A stretch of DNA of 5,328 bases, from positions 1 to 5,328 of the forward strand of contig JBBRPS010000700.1 of NCBI GenBank assembly GCA_038227745.1, read 5' to 3'. Below are positions 5,314 through 5,328 of this stretch, piece by piece (position 1 is the first letter of the stretch; every line of letters begins with the position of its first letter). This stretch comes from DASPXY01 sp038227745. Lineage in GTDB: Bacteria; Planctomycetota; Planctomycetia; Gemmatales; Gemmataceae. A program made the translations under genes and the position numbers. The notes below the pieces were generated by a model. That model had not been told where the DNA came from and did no database searches. It was given only the letters and a program-made list of their open reading frames with translations.

Positions 5314-5328
5314 AACCCGTCCGGAGCG

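Overview
The window looks chromosomal and planctomycetal, most like a Gemmata-type organism. Three things suggest this: a Hanks-type Ser/Thr kinase fused to TPR repeats with the N-terminal region and 'PxDPRDDVYALGIIWYQLL' style typical of Gemmataceae kinases, a GYF_2 membrane protein with a C-terminal OB-like domain, and generally GC-rich coding sequence. This assignment comes from family recognition, not from a search.

Layout, left to right. Positions 1-251 hold no gene. They carry a near-consensus sigma70-type promoter on the minus strand (TTGACA, 16 bp, TACAAT) firing out of the left edge, with a palindrome over its -35 box. They also hold a short hairpin and a strong ribosome binding site for the first gene. 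Positions 252-1427 (+) encode a 391-aa single-pass membrane protein: GYF_2 domain, proline-rich linker, one transmembrane helix, helical middle, OB-like C-terminus. Converging on it, with stops overlapping by 4 bp, is a possible 58-aa Cys/Trp-rich small gene on the minus strand (1600-1424). Next, also on the minus strand, is a 273-276-aa HUH endonuclease / rolling-circle Rep-like protein (about 2495-1674) with a visible HYH metal motif and a YxxK tyrosine motif. Positions 2505-2780 are non-coding and contain a 13-bp perfect-to-wobble hairpin, a 26-base pyrimidine tract and smaller inverted repeats. Positions 5267-2781 (-) encode an 828-aa Ser/Thr kinase with about seven TPR repeats.

How the parts may relate. 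The kinase, Rep-like gene and small gene lie on the same strand in that order, but gaps of about 276 bp and 73 bp argue against a tight operon. The kinase ends in ...NSIGMQF, which resembles the opening of a planctomycete FGE-sulfatase (formylglycine-generating-enzyme-like) domain, followed at once by a stop. I infer it may once have been longer and lost its tail at a junction near 2783, next to the Rep-like gene. The most unusual segment is 1430-2780: an HUH Rep-like gene flanked by palindromes, with a possible antisense RNA ending in a terminator-like hairpin in its leader. This could be a domesticated or degenerate replicon/mobile element. I see no complete insertion sequence, CRISPR array, tRNA or rRNA.
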